A stretch of DNA of 64,000 nucleotides from the NCBI RefSeq assembly GCF_947497935.1, contig NZ_CANMIO010000009.1:1-64000 (forward strand), given 5' to 3'. Each line of letters opens with the position of its first letter. The first letter of the stretch is position 1. Positions 29,201 to 38,226 of the stretch are shown piece by piece. The notes below the pieces were generated by a model, which saw nothing but the letters and a program-made list of their open reading frames with translations, was not told the DNA's origin and ran no database searches. Both the position numbers and the translations under genes were made by a program. Source of the DNA: an uncultured Shewanella sp. (GTDB lineage: Bacteria; Pseudomonadota; Gammaproteobacteria; Enterobacterales; Shewanellaceae).

Positions 29201-29995
29201 CCAGAACTAGATGTCATCATAGATGAAGTAGATAGCTCGCCATCACGATTTAGCTTTGAACGCGGCGCGAACGCCGGTAGCTTTATGCACTTAGTGTTAG
29301 AGCTAATTGATTTCACTCAGGCGCAAACCGATCTTGAGGTGCAACTGCCTATCGCCATGGCAAAATACGGCATTGATGAAAGCTGGACCCAAGTGCTCAA
29401 TGACTGGTATCTGGATCTGCTTTATGCGCCTTTAACCAAAGATAACTCCTTAATGCTTGCCCAGCTGACTACCAGTCAAAAACTAGTTGAGATGGAGTTT
29501 TATCTGCCAATCACCGCCCTTAATTGCGACAAACTCAATACGCTTTTGACTGAGTTTGGTTACAGCGCAGGCCTTAGCTTTGACGAATTACAGGGCATGT
29601 TAAAAGGCTTCGTGGATTTAACTTTTGAACATAATAATCAGTTCTTTATTGCCGATTATAAGTCGAATCACTTAGGGGATGACTTGAGTCATTATCACTA
29701 CACCAATATGCAACAGGCTATCCGCAGTCATCGTTACGATCTGCAATACATCATCTATACCCTTGCCCTGCACCGTTACCTGACGCTTAGAATGCCGAGC
29801 TATGATTACGATCTGCATATTGGTGGTAGCTTTTATCTTTTCTTACGTGGCATGTCGACAAGCTGTCCACAATCTGGCGTATTTTACGATAAGCCGCCTA
29901 AGTTACTCATTGAAAAGCTCGATGCCCTATTCGGTAATAATATGACCGCACAAAATTTAGAACAAACCAATAGCGCTCAAGTGGAGGCCAAATGA
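26213..29995 (+). CDS. recB: Exodeoxyribonuclease V beta subunit (helicase-nuclease)
   Basis: 3'-5' SF1 helicase and the only nuclease of RecBCD. 1260 residues: a Ser/Thr/Gln-rich N-terminal extension (1-30), Walker A in EASAGTGKTF (52-56), motif II IDEFQDTDP, GDPKQAIYAFRGAD, then the C-terminal nuclease with D1135 (KGFVDLTF), D1148 and K1150 (IADYKSN). It starts immediately after recC without the ptrA gene that lies between them in E. coli, and overlaps recD by 4 bp. Confidence 0.97.
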   Translation: MSGKMNDQMSESQTDNMTTSANTSQASNIVTEALDTLTLPFGGSRLIEASAGTGKTFTIAGLYVRLLLGHGVEAPLTCEQILVVTFTNAATGELRDRIRKKIQLAYRCFIGLDVDDDLINSLYQATPEASLPIARKRLDLALKSLDEAAIFTIHGFCQRILADMAFESSLLFESEFTLDDSEFLHHAVRDFWREKCYPLTGCLADAIVSKFADPDALSRQLRPLLGASSAVASPKPQDFAKLEAELTQSLSRFKLIWPREREQTETLLHALPLNGARFGKKADGYPKLAKMLDDLDNWVAFGQALPPAKVLEALSLNELKLNKGGEIPSAQQAPMLDHMERLAQLIASLIPSFLYCARDGIATRFAKQKLERNLLTPDDLLLTLAKALTETNKSCVTTDSKLATDCHEAKENSLASSIARRFPVALIDEFQDTDPLQFEIFNAIYQGSGPNTTAANGDSTQNDKLSLLMIGDPKQAIYAFRGADIHTYIQARAQTAKHYNLDTNYRSNKQMVDAVNGIFNHRDDPFISQSIPFEPVKASNFADKKVLNEKNADNSALRLRLLSEEAEKGLNKTTARQLIADDVADEIARLLIDAQQNLCAIGSKPLRAKDIAILVRDRHEANVVRAALGQRQIGSVFLSRDSVFNTLEARELALVLYAMADPKDERALRSALATSLLGYSAEAIHSFNQDEDKRQTLLEQFAQLHQVWLKRGIMPALLTLASQTQIIERLLNGEEGDRRLTDFRHLGELLQQKATELDGSSALINWYEQALIENLPNEEAQLRLESEQNLVQVVTIHKSKGLEYPICFVPFVSLSRDNRKRPAPMLYHDDSQLIWDIEQTDEGWDRQKRETLAEDLRLLYVALTRPVLKCYLYIANHSRFTKKSGMTSQLHETAIGYLLGVEDKACDYDRLLAQALLLQLKDPKAISLTELPAAGSDEYCDRALVVLDKDEAVQIDFAPKVLNRPMLTPWRVGSYSGLVKHLAHEKVLPGMDDEQFPELDVIIDEVDSSPSRFSFERGANAGSFMHLVLELIDFTQAQTDLEVQLPIAMAKYGIDESWTQVLNDWYLDLLYAPLTKDNSLMLAQLTTSQKLVEMEFYLPITALNCDKLNTLLTEFGYSAGLSFDELQGMLKGFVDLTFEHNNQFFIADYKSNHLGDDLSHYHYTNMQQAIRSHRYDLQYIIYTLALHRYLTLRMPSYDYDLHIGGSFYLFLRGMSTSCPQSGVFYDKPPKLLIEKLDALFGNNMTAQNLEQTNSAQVEAK

Positions 29996-31971
29996 TCACC
30001 GCCACTAAGCCGATTAACGATTTACTCAAAGAGTGGCAGGAGCAGCGACTTATCACTTCGCTCGACCGACACTTTGCCTTGCAACTAGCTCAGCTTCATC
30101 AGGAGTCTGCGCCGCTATTTACCCTTATTTGTGCCTTGGTAAGTCAGTACTTATCGAGTCAGCATACCTGCCTGCCGCTCAAACAGATTGATAGCGAGAA
30201 TCCGTTTAAGGAGCAGAACAGCCAGTGCCAAATCAATCTCAAAGTCGATGAGCTTGAGCAGGCCCTTTTGCAGTTTGACGCCATAGGTACGCCTGATGAC
30301 GCCGAGCTTAAACCTTTGGTCATCGATAAAGGCAACTTATATCTTCAGCGTTATTTCAACTACGAGAAACAGGTCGCCGAACATCTGAATCGACTCTCGT
30401 TTGCACCAGTCGACTCAAGTCTTAGTCAGGACAAAGCGCTTGATGACGCAAGCGAATTATTAAATCAGCTATTTCCAGCCAATGAGCAGCAATACGACTG
30501 GCAAAAGATAGCCACAGCCACAGCGATGACCAAAAAGCTAGCGGTTATCACTGGCGGCCCTGGTACGGGAAAAACCACCACGGTCACCAAGCTTTTGTAC
30601 TTGTTATGCTCAAGGCAAGAGATGACCATTAGGCTAGTCGCGCCAACAGGCAAGGCTGCCGCGCGGCTAAGTGAGTCGATTAAAGCCTCGAAGCTCAGGC
30701 TTGCCAGTGAGATGAGCCAAATGGGCGCTGTCGATCTGGAAAAAAACATCGCTAAGATCCCAGAAGAGGCCGCCACCTTACACAGATTGCTTGGGGTTAT
30801 TCCGAACTCTCACCAATTTAGGCACCATAAAGATAATCCACTTCGGCTCGATCTGTTAGTGATAGACGAAGCTTCTATGGTCGACTTACCTATGATGCAC
30901 AAGGTGCTTTGTGCACTACCTGAGCATGCCAAGTTAATATTGCTTGGCGACCAAGACCAGCTCGCCTCGGTTGAAGCGGGCGCAGTGCTTGCCGATATCT
31001 GTGCGGGTTTAAAGCAAGTTAATAAGAAGACCAAACAAAGCCGCTGGCAGATGCATTACTCACAGGCTCAAGTTGAGCTACTGAGCCAGTTAACCAGCAC
31101 TTCATTAGCGGAGTTTACTAGCCTAAATCCTAAAATAGGTGACAGTTTGTGTATGCTAATGCACAGCCATCGTTTTCAGGGGGATGCAGGTATTGGTCAG
31201 CTAGCAACCGCGGTAAATCACTCTAACCTGCCTCGCATCGCCGAAGTTTGGCAGACAGGCTATCAAGAGTTGTGCTGGCTAGAGCATACAATATCTAATA
31301 CTGCCCACGGTAACAGTGCATCGACTAATAAGGGACTGGAAGCGCTACTGATTCAAACCATTGAGCAATACGGGGGATATCTCGCGGCTATGTTGCAAGG
31401 TGAAGTCGAGGCCGACAAGATAATCGACAGCTTTAATCAATACCGTATTTTATGTGCCATGCGCGCCGGAGAATACGGTGTTGAAGGCATAAACCAGAGT
31501 GTCACCACGGCGCTTGCTGCTAAGGGGCTTATCCACCCAGAACAAGAGTTTTATGCTGGCCGCCCTATTATCATTCAGAGTAATGATTACAACTTAGGCT
31601 TATTTAACGGTGATATTGGATTGATTTTACCCGATTCTAGCAGCCAAACTGGCCGTTTTATGGCGCACTTTATTCAGGCTGATGGGAGTTTACTCAAGGT
31701 ATTACCAGCTCGATTACCTAGCCATGAAACCTGTTATGCCATGACGGTGCATAAGAGCCAAGGCAGCGAGTTTAGCCATGTATCTTTAGTACTGCCTATA
31801 AAGCCAAGTGTTGCTCAGCAGCAACTCTTGACCAAAGAATTAGTCTATACCGCGATTACCCGCGCCAAGCATCACTTTACTTGCCTTGGCAGCCAGAGGG
31901 TGTTTGAGCAAGCGAGTCGCAGCCTAACTCAACGAGCCTCAGGTTTGGCACAACGTCTATGGCGTGATTAA
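29992..31971 (+). CDS. recD: Exodeoxyribonuclease V alpha subunit (5'-3' helicase)
   Basis: SF1B helicase moving on the 5' strand in RecBCD. 659 residues; Walker A ITGGPGTGKTTT (K194), motif II VIDEASMVDLPMM, LLGDQDQLASVEAG, and the C-terminal TVHKSQGSEF and YTAITRAK motifs are all visible. Slightly longer than E. coli RecD (608), with extra residues between LADICAG and LMHSHRF. Its ATG overlaps the recB stop (ATGA). Confidence 0.96.
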   Translation: MITATKPINDLLKEWQEQRLITSLDRHFALQLAQLHQESAPLFTLICALVSQYLSSQHTCLPLKQIDSENPFKEQNSQCQINLKVDELEQALLQFDAIGTPDDAELKPLVIDKGNLYLQRYFNYEKQVAEHLNRLSFAPVDSSLSQDKALDDASELLNQLFPANEQQYDWQKIATATAMTKKLAVITGGPGTGKTTTVTKLLYLLCSRQEMTIRLVAPTGKAAARLSESIKASKLRLASEMSQMGAVDLEKNIAKIPEEAATLHRLLGVIPNSHQFRHHKDNPLRLDLLVIDEASMVDLPMMHKVLCALPEHAKLILLGDQDQLASVEAGAVLADICAGLKQVNKKTKQSRWQMHYSQAQVELLSQLTSTSLAEFTSLNPKIGDSLCMLMHSHRFQGDAGIGQLATAVNHSNLPRIAEVWQTGYQELCWLEHTISNTAHGNSASTNKGLEALLIQTIEQYGGYLAAMLQGEVEADKIIDSFNQYRILCAMRAGEYGVEGINQSVTTALAAKGLIHPEQEFYAGRPIIIQSNDYNLGLFNGDIGLILPDSSSQTGRFMAHFIQADGSLLKVLPARLPSHETCYAMTVHKSQGSEFSHVSLVLPIKPSVAQQQLLTKELVYTAITRAKHHFTCLGSQRVFEQASRSLTQRASGLAQRLWRD

Positions 31972-32173
31972 TTTTTTCAATGAGAGTTAGCGGTAAAGCC
32001 GGTAGTTAATCTCTAAAAGCGCAGCAAAATGGCTAAATAAGCCACATTGAGATTAAAATCTCGAATATAAAAACAGCATTTAAGCAAAATCTGCTAGGCA
32101 ATACTTGCATTAAAAAGTGATTACGCCATAGTGATTCAGCTGACTTTTATCATGGGTAACAGGTGGAGACAAA

Positions 32174-33178
32174 ATGACCCAAAAGAATTTATTATTGTTG
32201 TGTGGCGGCGGCGGAGATGAGCACAGTATCTCACTGCTATCGGCCAATTTTTTTGAATCGCAACTCGCCACTTTACCCCACTTTAATGTGCTGCGCGTTG
32301 AACTCAATGCTAAAGGTCAATATCACACCCAAGCAGGCGAGCTTTGCGAGCTAACCAATAGCAAGCAAATTCGTTTTGATGATCCAAACAAAGCCCCATG
32401 GAATGTGGACTATGTCATCCCTTGTATTCACGGCTACCCTGGTGAAACCGGTGATATTCAATCGTATTTTGAGTTAATTAATCTGCCTTACTTTGGCTGT
32501 GACTCTGAGGCAAGCAGTAATTGCTTCAATAAAGTCACCGCTAAAATGTGGTTTAGCGCCCTTGGGATCCCCAATACGCCGTATATTTTCTTAAGCGAGT
32601 TTAACCAGCAGGCTTTGGAACAAGCTGAGGCTGCATTGGTAAAGTGGGGCTCTATCTTTATTAAAGCGGCCTCTCAAGGCTCTTCTGTGGGTTGTTACCG
32701 CGTCGATAGTATCGAGCAGTTAGCAAGCTCATTAGAAGAGGCATTTACCTTTTCGCCATATGTGGTTATCGAGAAGACCATTACCGCACGCGAATTAGAA
32801 GTCGCCGCCTATGAAGTCGATGGTGAGATCATCGCCACCAAACCGGGTGAAATCATCTGCGCTAGCAATACTTTCTATAGCTTCGATGAGAAGTATGCAG
32901 AAAACAGCCAAGCACAGACTGTCATTGAAGCCGATGTTGATGAGGTGATTGCCAAACAAATTCAAGATTACGCGATTAAAGCGTTTAAAGGAATGAAGCT
33001 ACGTCACCTGTCGAGAATTGATTTCTTCTTAACCGAAGACAATGAAATCTTGCTCAATGAGATCAACACCTTTCCGGGGCAAACCCAGATCTCTATGTTC
33101 CCTAAGATGCTACAAAATCATGGACATGATTTTGCCCTGTACCTGTCTGGAAATATTATGGCGCAGTTGAAAGACTAA
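32174..33178 (+). CDS. ddl: D-alanine--D-alanine ligase
   Basis: ATP-grasp ligase making the D-Ala-D-Ala dipeptide for peptidoglycan. 334 residues. The N-terminal [14 protein letters not shown] and [21 protein letters not shown] match the family, followed by ATP-grasp motifs [30 protein letters not shown] and [17 protein letters not shown]. It is a stand-alone gene away from the ftsQAZ cluster, where the other Ddl is usually found. A 202-bp gap separates it from recD; it has its own terminator downstream. Confidence 0.95.
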   Translation: MTQKNLLLLCGGGGDEHSISLLSANFFESQLATLPHFNVLRVELNAKGQYHTQAGELCELTNSKQIRFDDPNKAPWNVDYVIPCIHGYPGETGDIQSYFELINLPYFGCDSEASSNCFNKVTAKMWFSALGIPNTPYIFLSEFNQQALEQAEAALVKWGSIFIKAASQGSSVGCYRVDSIEQLASSLEEAFTFSPYVVIEKTITARELEVAAYEVDGEIIATKPGEIICASNTFYSFDEKYAENSQAQTVIEADVDEVIAKQIQDYAIKAFKGMKLRHLSRIDFFLTEDNEILLNEINTFPGQTQISMFPKMLQNHGHDFALYLSGNIMAQLKD

Positions 33179-33225
33179 AAACGTTAGACAAAAAACTCTA
33201 GACTAATAACTTTAGCCAAAAATAT

Positions 33226-33255
33226 AAAAGCCAGCGCATATTGCGCTGGCTTTTT
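33226..33255. terminator. Bidirectional terminator between ddl and napC
   Basis: GCCAGCGCA (33230-33238) pairs with TGCGCTGGC (33242-33250) around TAT, with A4 before and T5 after. It can stop both ddl and the convergent nap operon. Confidence 0.93.
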
Positions 33256-33283
33256 AGTTTAAAGCGATTGTGGCAAGGCTAAA

Positions 33284-33883
33284 TTACCAACCTTCTACAC
33301 CTTTCATGTCAGGAAGATGATGAGCAATACCTTTATGGCAGTCGATACAGGTCTTCTCACCACTAGCAAGAGAGGTAGAGTGCATCTTTGCCGCGCGTGG
33401 TGATTGGCGAGTAAAGTCCATATAATCGAAGTTGTGACAGTTACGACACTCCAGCGAATCGTTAGCCTTTAAACGCGCCCACTCATGCTCAGCTAGCTCA
33501 CGACGCTTCTCTTCGAACTTTTCGCGAGTATTGATAGTGCCAAACACCTTGCCCCACACTTCTTTCGATGCTTGCATCTTACGAGCAATCTTATCGGTCC
33601 AGTTATGAGGTACGTGACAATCAGGACAGGTCGCTCGCACGCCACTTCGGTTAGTAAAGTGAATTGTCGATTGCATCTCTTGGTAAACGTTGTTTTCCAT
33701 CTCATGACAACCAATACAAAACGCTTCTTGGTTGGTGACTTCTAGGGCAGTGTTAAAGCCCCCCCAGAATATCACCCCAGCAACGAAGCCACCGAGTGTT
33801 AGAAAGCCTAAGCTGTAGTGAACACTAGGCTTTCTCAGCACTGTCCATACCTTTTTAAGGAAAGATCGTAATTTAGCGATCAT
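33284..33883 (-). CDS. napC: NapC, membrane tetraheme cytochrome c
   Basis: Quinol dehydrogenase that passes electrons from the inner membrane to NapAB. 199 residues with one N-terminal membrane helix (about 23-43) and four CXXCH sites: C56-H60, C86-H90, C146-H150, C179-H183, as in the NapC/NirT family. It is the last gene of napEDABC, 8 bp after napB. Shewanella can also use CymA for this step, so NapC may be partly redundant. Confidence 0.96.
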   Translation of the reverse strand: MIAKLRSFLKKVWTVLRKPSVHYSLGFLTLGGFVAGVIFWGGFNTALEVTNQEAFCIGCHEMENNVYQEMQSTIHFTNRSGVRATCPDCHVPHNWTDKIARKMQASKEVWGKVFGTINTREKFEEKRRELAEHEWARLKANDSLECRNCHNFDYMDFTRQSPRAAKMHSTSLASGEKTCIDCHKGIAHHLPDMKGVEGW

Positions 33884-33891
33884 AACTACTC

Positions 33892-34377
33892 CTAGTGCGC
33901 TTTCTTATTAGAATCGGCTTTTATTAGCTGGTCCATATCCACAAACTCATTCGGCACTAATATCTTAGCGTCTAGTTGTGGTACGTGGCATTGAGTACAG
34001 AAGTAACGTCTTGGTGAGAGCGTCGCCAGAAAGTTATTCTCACGGTCCATGTAGTGAGTCACGCTCACCATCGGCGCTTGTGAGTCACCGGTACGGCTAC
34101 GGTCATGACAAGACATACACTTATTAACCTTTAAGTTAACCTGATAACCATCAATCTTATGAGGGATCACAGGTGGCTGCATCGGATAATTACGCACTTC
34201 TTTTACATCAGAGTTAATCACTTTTTGCATCGCAGGTGGCGTTGGCTCAGCATTGAGCGGCGCATCCCGTAGAGTTGCAATCTTGTCAGCTGGAATAACC
34301 TCTGCTGAAACACTAAAAGCACTTGCTAAAGATAAGCTCACCAAAGCAGCTGCAGATACTCGTGTTAATGTTTTCAT
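33892..34377 (-). CDS. napB: NapB, diheme cytochrome c subunit of periplasmic nitrate reductase
   Basis: Electron-transfer partner of NapA. 161 residues: signal peptide ending near SVSAE (about 25), then two CXXCH sites, C87-H91 and C127-H131, with the conserved [15 protein letters not shown] and [10 protein letters not shown] contexts. It lies between napA (12-bp gap) and napC. Confidence 0.97.
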   Translation of the reverse strand: MKTLTRVSAAALVSLSLASAFSVSAEVIPADKIATLRDAPLNAEPTPPAMQKVINSDVKEVRNYPMQPPVIPHKIDGYQVNLKVNKCMSCHDRSRTGDSQAPMVSVTHYMDRENNFLATLSPRRYFCTQCHVPQLDAKILVPNEFVDMDQLIKADSNKKAH

Positions 34378-34389
34378 TATTATTTCTCC

Positions 34390-36885
34390 TTATGCCTTGA
34401 CGATCTTCACTGCACACTTCTTAAAGTCGGTCTGCTTAGACAGCGGATCTGTCGCATCGAGAGTCACCTTGTTAATCAGCTGACTGGCATCGAACCAAGG
34501 CACAAACACTAACCCCACTGGTGGCTTGTTACGACCGCGGGTTTCGACTCGGGTCTTAATTTCACCTCGGCGAGAAATCACACGTACTTCATCACCCCGG
34601 CGTAAGCCTCGCTGTTTCGCATCTTGTGGATGCATAAAACATACTGCATCAGGGAAGGCGCGATATAGCTCAGGAACGCGCTGAGTCATTGAGCCTGAGT
34701 GCCAATGCTCTAGTACACGACCCGTTGATAACCAGATATCAAACTCTTCATCAGGTGACTCAGCAGCAGGCTCGTATGGCAGTGCGAAAATCACCGCTTT
34801 GCCATCTGGCTTGCCGTAGAATTCAAACCCTGTTCCAGGCTTCACATACGGATCGCTACCTTCTTTAAAGCGCCACTTAGTCTCTTTACCGTCCACCACA
34901 GGCCAACGTAGACCGTGTACTTCATGGTAAGTATCAAATGGTGCCAAATCATGGGCATGGCCACGGCCAAAGGTGGCGTACTCTTCGAATAAGCCTTTTT
35001 GAACGTAGAAACCAAAGTCTTCAGCTTCATCATTCATGTATTTGCTATCTCTATCTGATAGCGGGAACTTCTCCACATTACCGTTTTGATACAGCACTTC
35101 AAACAATGTCTTGCCTTTGAACTCTGGGTTAGCTGCAAGCACATCGGCTGGCCACACTTCATCAGTCGTAAAGCGCTTAGAGAACTCCATTAGCTGCCAT
35201 AGATCTGAACGCGACTCACCCGGTGCCTTCACCATTTGATGCCAGAACTGAGTACGACGCTCGGCGTTACCATAGGCACCCTCTTTCTCGACCCACATGG
35301 CGGTTGGTAAAATAAGGTCGGCAGCCTGTGTGGTGACGGTTGGGTAAGCATCTGATACCACGATGAAGTTTTCAGGGTTACGATAGCCTGGCAATCCCTC
35401 TTCATTAATATTAGGGCCGGCCTGCATATTGTTGTTCACCTGAACCCAATAGGCATTGATATCACCATCTTTTAGACGACGGTTTTGTTCAACTGCGTGA
35501 TAACCAGGCTTTGGCGGAATGATGCCACTTGGAATACGCCAAATCTTTTCTGCAATCGCTCTATGCTTAGGATTCTTAACCACCATATCGGCAGGCAGAC
35601 GGTGTGAGAAAGTCCCCACTTCACGTGCCGTACCACAAGCTGATGGCTGACCCGTAAGTGAGAATGGGCTGTTACCCGGCGTAGAGATCTTGCCCGTTAA
35701 TAGGTGGATGTTATAAATCAGATTGTTACACCATACACCGCGAGTATGCTGGTTAAAGCCCATGGTCCAGAAAGAGGTCACTTTCTTATTTGGATCAGCA
35801 TAAATCTCAGCCAGCTCAATGAGCTTATCTTCTGGTACCCCAGAAAGTTTGCTAACAGACTCAACGTCGTAATCGGCAACAAATTTCTTAAATGCCTCAA
35901 AGTCGATAGGTGTTGAGTCACCCGCTGTTTTAACGTTCTTGGCCGCTTTTTGTAGCGGATGTGATGGACGCAGGCCATAACCGATATCAGTTTGACCTTG
36001 ACGGAAGTTGACGTGCTTGTTAACGAAGTCCCAGTTAACTTTATCGTTTTGAATGATGTAGTTAGCAATAAAGTTCAACATTGCTAGGTCAGTTTGTGGC
36101 GTAAATACAATGCCTAAGTCGGCAAGATCGAACGATCTATGCTCAAAGGTCGACAATACAGAAACTTTAACATGAGGTGCACTTAGGCGACGGTCTGTTA
36201 CACGACTCCAAAGGATCGGGTGCATCTCAGCCATATTTGAGCCCCAAAGCACGAATGCATCGGCCGCTTCCATATCATCATAACAACCCATTGGCTCATC
36301 GATACCAAAGGTTCGCATAAAGCCACCAACGGCAGAGGCCATACAGTGACGCGCGTTAGGGTCGATATTGTTTGAACCAAAGCCTGCTTTCATTAGTTTT
36401 GAAGCCGCGTAACCTTCCCAAACAGTCCACTGGCCAGAACCAAACATGCCGATAGCGGTTGGTCCTTTATCCTTTATGGTTTTCTTCCACTTTTGCGCCA
36501 TAGTGTCAAAGGCAGTATCCCAAGAGACAGAAGTAAACTCACCGTTCTTATCATACTTACCGTCTGTCATACGTAGCATTGGGGTTTGCAATCTATCTTT
36601 ACCGTACATGATCTTAGATAGGAAGTAGCCCTTGATACAGTTAAGGCCTTTGTTCACTTCACTTTCTGCATCACCATGGGTTGCAACCACTTTACCGTCA
36701 CGTGTCGCAACAATGACCGAGCAACCTGTACCGCAAAAGCGGCACGGCGCCTTGTTCCATTCTAGTTTTGTTTCTTCTGAACTGGTGATCAGGTTACTCG
36801 CGGTGGCGGGTAAGGCTAAACCGGCGACACTTGCTGCAGTCAAAGCAGCATTGGCCTTCATAAATTCGCGTCTGTTCATTTTCAT
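34390..36885 (-). CDS. napA: NapA, catalytic subunit of periplasmic nitrate reductase
   Basis: Reduces nitrate to nitrite at a Mo-bis-MGD centre. 831 residues; a twin-arginine signal ([13 protein letters not shown]), the [4Fe-4S] ligands C48, C51, C55 and C83, and the molybdenum ligand C181 ([13 protein letters not shown]). The start overlaps napD by 4 bp, and the N-terminus matches E. coli NapA. NapD, encoded just upstream, binds this signal peptide during maturation. Confidence 0.98.
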   Translation of the reverse strand: MKMNRREFMKANAALTAASVAGLALPATASNLITSSEETKLEWNKAPCRFCGTGCSVIVATRDGKVVATHGDAESEVNKGLNCIKGYFLSKIMYGKDRLQTPMLRMTDGKYDKNGEFTSVSWDTAFDTMAQKWKKTIKDKGPTAIGMFGSGQWTVWEGYAASKLMKAGFGSNNIDPNARHCMASAVGGFMRTFGIDEPMGCYDDMEAADAFVLWGSNMAEMHPILWSRVTDRRLSAPHVKVSVLSTFEHRSFDLADLGIVFTPQTDLAMLNFIANYIIQNDKVNWDFVNKHVNFRQGQTDIGYGLRPSHPLQKAAKNVKTAGDSTPIDFEAFKKFVADYDVESVSKLSGVPEDKLIELAEIYADPNKKVTSFWTMGFNQHTRGVWCNNLIYNIHLLTGKISTPGNSPFSLTGQPSACGTAREVGTFSHRLPADMVVKNPKHRAIAEKIWRIPSGIIPPKPGYHAVEQNRRLKDGDINAYWVQVNNNMQAGPNINEEGLPGYRNPENFIVVSDAYPTVTTQAADLILPTAMWVEKEGAYGNAERRTQFWHQMVKAPGESRSDLWQLMEFSKRFTTDEVWPADVLAANPEFKGKTLFEVLYQNGNVEKFPLSDRDSKYMNDEAEDFGFYVQKGLFEEYATFGRGHAHDLAPFDTYHEVHGLRWPVVDGKETKWRFKEGSDPYVKPGTGFEFYGKPDGKAVIFALPYEPAAESPDEEFDIWLSTGRVLEHWHSGSMTQRVPELYRAFPDAVCFMHPQDAKQRGLRRGDEVRVISRRGEIKTRVETRGRNKPPVGLVFVPWFDASQLINKVTLDATDPLSKQTDFKKCAVKIVKA

Positions 36886-37139
36886 TGTTCACCCTCTTCA
36901 AGCACTTCACTTTGGTGATAAACCATTGCAGCCGATAACACTCCAGGTATGGCGTTAATAGTTTCGATACTTGTCATTAATGATTTCTGGCTATCGCCTT
37001 CTAGCACTACGACCAATTTCACTTCGTTATTTACCGACAATTCGGCGTTTTCCATTTCAATAATGGTTTGCCTTACTGCTGACATCTGCTCAGGTTGTAC
37101 TTGAAGTACTAAGCTTGTTACATGAAGTTCATTGCTCAT
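36882..37139 (-). CDS. napD: NapD, NapA maturation chaperone
   Basis: Small cytoplasmic protein that binds the NapA twin-arginine signal until cofactor loading is complete. 85 residues from the ATG at 37139; a GTG at 37148 would add three residues (a GAG lies upstream of the ATG). The ferredoxin-like pattern VTSLVLQ...[17 protein letters not shown] agrees with E. coli NapD. Its stop overlaps the napA start. Confidence 0.93.
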   Translation of the reverse strand: MSNELHVTSLVLQVQPEQMSAVRQTIIEMENAELSVNNEVKLVVVLEGDSQKSLMTSIETINAIPGVLSAAMVYHQSEVLEEGEQ

Positions 37140-37179
37140 CTTTATCACTCTATTTATTTATATTTTTGTTTTTATAGTC

Positions 37180-37338
37180 TTAACCTGCACCTGGTGGGCC
37201 AGTCAGAATTTGGGCAAACCAAATTGCAAAGCCGAGACCAGATACAAGCAAAACAGATAAAAGGGGGGCGAGAAATACAGTCAGAAAAATGAATATTCTA
37301 AACTCTAATTTTTTCTCATCATTCGGTGTGGAACTCAT
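37180..37338 (-). CDS. napE: NapE, small membrane protein of the nap operon
   Basis: 52 residues starting MSSTPNDEKKLEFR, then one hydrophobic helix and the end ILTGPPGAG. The layout of charged N-terminus, EFR(I/A)F(I/L)FL, single helix and a closing GPPG matches NapE of other bacteria. It lies 41 bp upstream of napD. NapE has no established role, but its presence makes the operon napEDABC, the type called nap-alpha in Shewanella. Confidence 0.88.
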   Translation of the reverse strand: MSSTPNDEKKLEFRIFIFLTVFLAPLLSVLLVSGLGFAIWFAQILTGPPGAG

Positions 37339-37455
37339 AAATCCTCCAACGAGTGGGACTATCTAACATGTTTTTATGGTGAGTCGATTTATGTTAAAGC
37401 CAGAAAATTAATCGGCTATTACAGCCATTTACTCTTTGCTTTCATCTTGCACAAA

Positions 37456-37461
37456 ATGATA
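37456..37461 (-). promoter_or_regulatory. Possible -10 element of the nap promoter
   Basis: On the minus strand TATCAT, placed so that a start point near 37449 would put the NarP-like site at about -44.5, the position known for E. coli nap. The assignment is an inference from spacing. Confidence 0.3.
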
Positions 37462-37485
37462 TCAATAAGTTAACAAGCTTCTGTA

Positions 37486-37501
37486 TACCCACAATTCGGT
37501 A
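37486..37501. promoter_or_regulatory. NarP-like 7-2-7 inverted heptamers
   Basis: TACCCAC-AA-TTCGGTA has the 7-2-7 spacing of NarP/NarL sites. The first heptamer matches TACYYMT at six of seven positions; the second is weaker. Placed between the FNR box and the nap genes. Confidence 0.45.
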
Positions 37502-37515
37502 AAAGCACACCTAGG

Positions 37516-37529
37516 TTGATCCAGATCAT
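37516..37529. promoter_or_regulatory. FNR/EtrA box upstream of nap
   Basis: TTGATCCAGATCAT matches the FNR consensus TTGAT-N4-ATCAA at nine of ten positions. It fits anaerobic induction of the nap operon by FNR (EtrA in Shewanella); CRP could also read such a site. Confidence 0.7.
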
Positions 37530-37842
37530 CATTTTTAAAGCTTAATTACCAAGATCACTCTTCCTAAGCACTAATTCCGATTAATAAACCAGTAAAATCA
37601 CTTATTAAGCTATTCATAACATTCTAAACAATGGGTTAAAGTAGGTTAAATATCAAACGATTCGATGGGTTTTATAACAAAATATTCACTAAGAGGTATT
37701 AAGCTTATTTTAAGGCTGCTCAAATAACGTTCAAGCGAGCGATGAGGTTGGAGTGAGAAAATAAGATGGATAAAATAAAATGAAATGGTAATCAAAGAGG
37801 TTGTTTATCGTACTTCATATCAGGGTGTTAAAATGCCAAAAA

Positions 37843-37867
37843 AAACGCACGGCGTAACCGTGCGTTT
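37843..37867 (-). terminator. Rho-independent terminator, probably of hrpA
   Basis: AAACGCACGG pairs with CCGTGCGTTT around a 5-nt loop. On the minus strand it is followed by eight T. The only minus-strand gene upstream is hrpA, 360 bp away, and the long MITE copy lies in between. Confidence 0.85.
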
Positions 37868-37893
37868 CATCAGTAATGGATAGAACTAGATTA

Positions 37894-38222
37894 ATACCAA
37901 TCAGTATAAAGATTTGGTCGCTCAGCGAGAGTTTAGCGGTTCTGAGGCAAGGTCATTAAATGCTCCTGCATTAATGACATTCACCACATCCATGTGGTTT
38001 GCAACGAGTGAAGAGCATAGTTGAACTAGGGTTAAGCTCCCTCTTGAACCTTAGGAGTCACAGCATCAGAACCGCTAAAACTCGCCATTCTGGAGCGTTT
38101 TTGGCTGCCTACTTCAGCGTTGAACAGCTTTACAAGGGAATAGCCATTCTTACAGCTATTCGCCTTGAATTAGTTTGCCAAAAAACGCTCTGAGTAGATC
38201 AACTTCTTATACTGATTGGTAT
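37894..38222. mobile_element. MITE-like element, long copy (329 bp)
   Basis: Perfect 16-bp terminal inverted repeats ATACCAATCAGTATAA / TTATACTGATTGGTAT. No transposase. The element lies 4 bp from the hrpA stop codon. The outer parts match the short copy at 12062-12226 in reverse orientation; 37917-38080 (164 bp) is extra and has its own inverted repeats. Short open frames inside are not coding. Confidence 0.85.
37917..38080. repeat. 164-bp segment nested in the long MITE copy
   Basis: Absent from the short copy, whose sequence joins GATTTG directly to CTCGCC. Near its ends are perfect 14-bp inverted repeats, TTTAGCGGTTCTGA (37932-37945) and TCAGAACCGCTAAA (38066-38079). It could be a second element inserted in the first, or the short copy could be a deletion. 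Confidence 0.75.
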
Positions 38223-38226
38223 AACA

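Larger units (their letters stand above)
37339..37842. other. nap upstream region
   Basis: About 500 bp of AT-rich sequence without a reading frame between napE and the terminator hairpin at 37843. The part nearest napE carries the FNR- and NarP-like sites. I see nothing further in 37560-37840. Confidence 0.6.
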
